Of a stretch of 7,846 nucleotides of DNA, positions 4,965 through 7,846 are shown one piece after another. Source of the stretch: JAOAFX01 sp049700315 (GTDB taxonomy: Bacteria > Hydrothermota > Tepidihabitantia > SM23-42 > JAOAFX01); the NCBI GenBank assembly GCA_049700315.1, contig JBNAVN010000084.1, forward strand, positions 1 to 7,846, in the 5' to 3' direction. The notes under the pieces are model-generated. The model saw only the letters and a list, made by a program, of their open reading frames with translations. It ran no database searches and was not told the origin of the DNA. Position 1 is the first letter of the stretch; each line of letters starts with the position of its first letter. A program made the translations under genes and the position numbers.

Positions 4965-6479
4965 ATGAGACATAAAAGCACAACTGACTACAAACACTTT
5001 CTTGAAGACCTTGCCGGAATGTATCCTTTTTCAGTTGAAGAAGCAGCACTCACCGAAATCATCGCCAATTGTCTTGATGCCAAAGCAAGTGTTATTAAGA
5101 TTACTACTGATAAGTCAAACAGGGTCTTTGAAGTTTTGGATAATGGCGCAGGAATGAATGAGAAAGAATTTGAAAATTACCACAATTTTTCAATGACCTT
5201 TAAAGAAAAAGGCAAAGGCATTGGATTTGCGGGTCTGGGTGCCAAGCTTGCTTTAAAGATTGCAGAAAAAATCATTACGGAGACTTTTGATGGTAAACAT
5301 AAATATGCCTCCTGCTGGGAATTTGTTACAAATGAACCAGAATGGGAAGATATAAAACATTCACTCATTGATAAACAGGGAACACTGGTGAGGATTCGGT
5401 TAAAAGCAGAAAATTCTTTGCTCCTTGATGCCGAGAAGATTGAATCAATTATTTTAAAACATTATTATCCTTTATTTCTTTTTGAGGATTTCTATAAACT
5501 TGCCAAAGTGTATCCTGCAGGTGTTACTTTTGTCTTAAATGGGGATGTGATTAAATTGCCAGCGATTGATACTGAAGACGAATCTCCGCGGATATTTCTA
5601 ACCAAGGGTAGAAAAAAGAAACCCTTTGGAATATGTAAGTTCTCTTTATGTAGAGAGCCTGTCACGGAAGAATTACAGGATATAGGAATTTCCTGCTATG
5701 GTAAGGTTATCAATACTGAGCAGAAAGAATTGTTCAAACAGCAGCCTAAGAATCCAGAGAAAATTACAGGGATAATTGAAGTTCCTGAACTGGTTGATTG
5801 TCTGGTGACATCCAAAACGGCATTCAGGAAAGATGGGTATTGTGGGGTTAAATATTATAATTTTTATAAAATAGCACAACAGCATTTCATAAAATGGCTT
5901 GAAGAAATAGGACAGAGGGAAGCAAAAATTGAAGAGGAAAAAGACATAAAAATTACACAGGAACTGACAAAACTTATTGGAAAAATAATTAGTGATATCC
6001 CAGAGCTTCATACCCTTTTTGGGGCAAAACAGGTTAAAGAAATCTTAAAACCGGCGCTTGAATCACCAGAAACCGGAGAGACACTCCCTGAACAACCCCC
6101 GCCCTGTGATATACCTGCTGTTCAAGAACCAAGACCATCTGAATTTCCATCGCAGTCCAGTTCGGGTGCAGATGTTGGTGGTAATTTATCACAACCAGGG
6201 ACTACGCAACCCATTGAGAAAAGGCCAAGGTCAATAAAATTCGGCCCGAGCATAAGTTTTGTTAGTGATGAAGCAAGAGACGAGATAAGTTGGACAGAGG
6301 GCATAGAAAAGGTGATAATCAACAAATATCATCCTGCATTCAAGACAGCAGAAAAGACAGGTCAGATAGCATACCATTGTATCCTCGCAGTTGGTATGGC
6401 ACTTCTTAAGGAATTACCATCTGATTTGGATAAAATCAGTATATTAAATAAGTTTTTAACAAACTGGGGAAAGATATAA
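4965..6479 (+). CDS. GHKL-family (MutL/MORC/Hsp90-like) ATPase
   Basis: This 504-residue cytosolic ATPase has the full Bergerat fold signature. The N box is LTEIIANCLDA (29-39, E31 as likely catalytic base, N35 for Mg), the G1 box DNGAGM (59-64, adenine-binding Asp59), and the G2 lid GKGIGFAGLGAKLA (83-96). A transducer-like region follows to about 315, with TSKTAFRKDG (282-291) in it. A charged, probably coiled helix covers about 310-345. A Pro/Ser-rich linker spans about 364-420, and a small C-terminal domain contains VIINKYHPAFKTAEKTG (450-466). Members of this superfamily dimerise on ATP binding and act as clamps or switches on DNA or protein clients; no kinase dimerisation domain is visible, so it is not an ordinary histidine kinase. 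Directly coupled to the methylase-nuclease (1-base gap) and overlapping the next gene by 1 base, it is probably a partner of the restriction enzyme. The client is unknown. Confidence 0.85.
   Translation: MRHKSTTDYKHFLEDLAGMYPFSVEEAALTEIIANCLDAKASVIKITTDKSNRVFEVLDNGAGMNEKEFENYHNFSMTFKEKGKGIGFAGLGAKLALKIAEKIITETFDGKHKYASCWEFVTNEPEWEDIKHSLIDKQGTLVRIRLKAENSLLLDAEKIESIILKHYYPLFLFEDFYKLAKVYPAGVTFVLNGDVIKLPAIDTEDESPRIFLTKGRKKKPFGICKFSLCREPVTEELQDIGISCYGKVINTEQKELFKQQPKNPEKITGIIEVPELVDCLVTSKTAFRKDGYCGVKYYNFYKIAQQHFIKWLEEIGQREAKIEEEKDIKITQELTKLIGKIISDIPELHTLFGAKQVKEILKPALESPETGETLPEQPPPCDIPAVQEPRPSEFPSQSSSGADVGGNLSQPGTTQPIEKRPRSIKFGPSISFVSDEARDEISWTEGIEKVIINKYHPAFKTAEKTGQIAYHCILAVGMALLKELPSDLDKISILNKFLTNWGKI
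6466..6470 (+). promoter_or_regulatory. Ribosome binding site of the helix-turn-helix gene
   Basis: GGGGA lies eight bases before ATG 6479 within the end of the ATPase gene. Together with the TAATG stop/start overlap it supports translational coupling and the chosen start. Confidence 0.5.
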
Positions 6480-6943
6480 TGGAAAAAATATACTTTGAAA
6501 TAGAAAGAAAGGAGATAAATAATAATACCAAATATGTTGTTAAAGTTCAAATAGGTGATTTATTAAAAGATAAGAAGATAGATGATTTACCCTCAAAGAT
6601 AGAATTTCTTGAGAAATTGTATGACAAAACTATAACTTTTTGCAAACAAAGATTTGCCGAAATCAAAAATGCAAACAGTAAAAGCAGGGTTTTTATGTAC
6701 TGGGAAATTGCAAATAAATTATATAATTTTTTGTATACTACAGAACAGTCAGGATTCATTTTCAATTATCCTAATAGGCATTTTTCACGAGACCTTAATA
6801 TTTCTGAACGCACTATTAGGCGATTATTAATGTTCAGGAAAATAATAAGTAAAAAAACTGCCCTTGATTCTACAAAGCCATGGACATATTATACGCGTCG
6901 TTATTACCGATTAGCCAAGGATAGAAAAAGCGAAGCGCTATGA
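6479..6943 (+). CDS. Small protein with probable helix-turn-helix, family not recognised
   Basis: The protein has 154 residues, is basic and has no membrane segment. A charged first third (MEKIYFEIERKEI...) reads as beta strands. A helical middle contains SRVFMYWEIANKLYNFLY (69-86). Then HFSRDLNISERTIRRLLMFR (101-120) fits a helix-turn-helix: a helix, a turn at NIS and a recognition helix ERTIRRLLMF. The YWEI segment followed by a helix-turn-helix-like stretch faintly resembles the N-terminal region of DUF1016/YhcG proteins, but their nuclease domain is missing, so the link is weak. ATG 6479 overlaps the ATPase stop by one base. The stop TGA 6941-6943 overlaps ATG 6940 of the next gene. A DNA-binding accessory or a regulator of the cluster is the likely role; neither is proven. 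This gene and the next look more AT-rich than the enzyme genes. Confidence 0.7.
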   Translation: MEKIYFEIERKEINNNTKYVVKVQIGDLLKDKKIDDLPSKIEFLEKLYDKTITFCKQRFAEIKNANSKSRVFMYWEIANKLYNFLYTTEQSGFIFNYPNRHFSRDLNISERTIRRLLMFRKIISKKTALDSTKPWTYYTRRYYRLAKDRKSEAL

Positions 6944-7846
6944 ACCATAAAAAATTATAGTCTCTATGCAATTTTACCCCAGGTGCAGATCCAGCAAGAT
7001 TATATTGATATTGGTCCGGTTAGATTCTGGAAAGCATCAAAATATAGTAATTTTATCCCATCTGAATTACAAGATGATTTTGATGATTATTGTAAGATAA
7101 ATATTACGAATAATCTGTGCCATCGTGATAATGGTAAAACGAACTGCGTCTCTATTACATTAGAAAATATAACCTGTGTTTCTCTTAATGATATGGATTT
7201 ATATTTTTTAAAAAGGGAACAGAAAAATAATCTCATTTTTGATGCAGTAAATATAATTTGTTTTGTGAGTAATTTACCCAAGTTTCTTGGGGCCCGGGGT
7301 AGTGTAATAAATGACCTATCGTGTTTTTTAAATATCCACAAATTAGATATTAAAAAGCTAAGAGATAGAGCAAATTGGCAGAGATTATGGTGGTGGCGGT
7401 ACGATGACGCCACAGCGCAATTAGACCAATTAGATGAACGTTTATTAGCGTGTTTTGGTGAAATTTTACAAAATAAGTTCTGCTCAGATTATTCACGCTG
7501 GGCAAAAAGAATAATAAGGGCAATTGAGTATTTCAATCTGATTACAAAGGGTGAGCTTTATGAAGGTGGGCTATTTGCTCGTATAGTATATGCAGCAAAA
7601 CCTGAAGATGTTGTATTTCTCTCAACTGCTTTTGAATCCTTGCTTGATGTCCATTTTGGTTCGCCGGATAGAAAAGAGACACAACAGAAAATAGGCAATG
7701 CACTCATTTCATACCTACAATTAGATGATTATGAAGCACCACAAGAAATTCTGCGTCAATGGATAAAAGACTTTTATAACCTACGGTCGCGCATTGTTCA
7801 TGGGGATGACATACCAGAGCAGATTTTTGACAAAAATCCAAATGCA
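6940..7846 (+). CDS. Apea-like HEPN domain protein, incomplete at the right edge, with an apparent frameshift at its start
   Basis: A frame with no stop runs from 6944 to the window end (301 codons). Near the edge it contains FYNLRSRIVHGDD, where R-S-R-I-V-H (7784-7801) is the R-x4-H motif and LRSRIVHG is the classic form of Apea-like HEPN domains. Upstream residues such as IGPVRFWKAS and a Trp-rich NWQRLWWWRY stretch are not assigned. The natural start would be ATG 6940, which overlaps the preceding stop as ATGA, but it reaches TAG (6958-6960) after six codons. Skipping one A in the six-A run 6949-6954 gives MNHKNYSLYAILPQVQIQQD, leading smoothly into the long frame. Otherwise translation must begin at a non-ATG codon such as GTG 6983, which has no ribosome site. 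HEPN proteins of this type are often RNases or RNA-binding effectors in defence loci. It could be intact with a sequence error, recoded, or a broken gene. The C-terminus lies outside the window. Confidence 0.7.

Noticed and set aside
4636..5049. 137-residue minus-strand frame across the methylase/ATPase junction
   Set aside because: It is Ser/Phe-rich shadow sequence opposite two clearly real genes. The other minus-strand frames at 1876-2091, 4297-4548, 5177-5368, 5673-6011, 6122-6325, 6362-6550, 6547-6765 and 7087-7413 were rejected for the same reason.
6941..6943. TGA as a read-through or reassigned codon fusing the helix-turn-helix and HEPN genes
   Set aside because: TGA ends other genes here (736, 4963), and an ATG overlapping this TGA leads into the HEPN frame after a one-base shift. 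A separate gene is simpler, though homologue alignment should settle it.

Overview
The window is AT-rich bacterial DNA that appears to be an accessory, defence-type locus. A RadC-family N-terminal domain, bacterial-type -35/-10 boxes and frequent AGA/AAA/ATA codons point to a bacterium, perhaps a thermophilic or uncultured lineage. The sequence alone does not fix the taxon. All convincing genes lie on the plus strand.

Left part (1-736): the C-terminal tail of an unidentified protein enters from the left edge and stops at 112. A candidate promoter overlaps its end and points at a possible 48-codon ORF (135-281). That ORF overlaps the start of a 156-residue protein (266-736) carrying an RNAVFH motif of HEPN type, so the pair may be a small toxin-antitoxin-like or accessory unit.

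Middle (737-1134): about 400 bases without a convincing gene. It holds a G-rich patch, a two-part hairpin, a short perfect inverted repeat and a larger foldable element (965-1037, with alternative pairings out to 1073). It ends in a perfect TTGACA/TATAAT promoter whose predicted transcription start falls on or beside the next start codon, implying a leaderless mRNA.

Right part (1135-7846): a tight five-gene cluster. In order these are a stand-alone RadC N-terminal helix-hairpin-helix protein; a 1144-residue single-chain restriction-modification enzyme with a PD-(D/E)XK nuclease, an N6-adenine methyltransferase, a target-recognition region and an unassigned C-terminal extension; a 504-residue GHKL (MutL/MORC-like) ATPase; a 154-residue protein with a probable helix-turn-helix; and a protein running off the right edge with an Apea-like HEPN motif (RSRIVHG). 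The last four genes are separated by 1 base or overlap by 1 and 4 bases, so they are probably co-translated. The last gene reads correctly from its overlapping ATG only if one A of a six-A run is skipped. That may be a mutation, an assembly error or recoding.

Inferred working model: the methylase-nuclease distinguishes self from foreign DNA, the GHKL ATPase acts as a DNA clamp, sensor or switch, the RadC-N and helix-turn-helix proteins are DNA-binding accessories, and the HEPN protein is an RNase that acts if restriction fails. I do not recognise this gene set as a named defence system. That judgement comes from the sequence and memory, not from a search.
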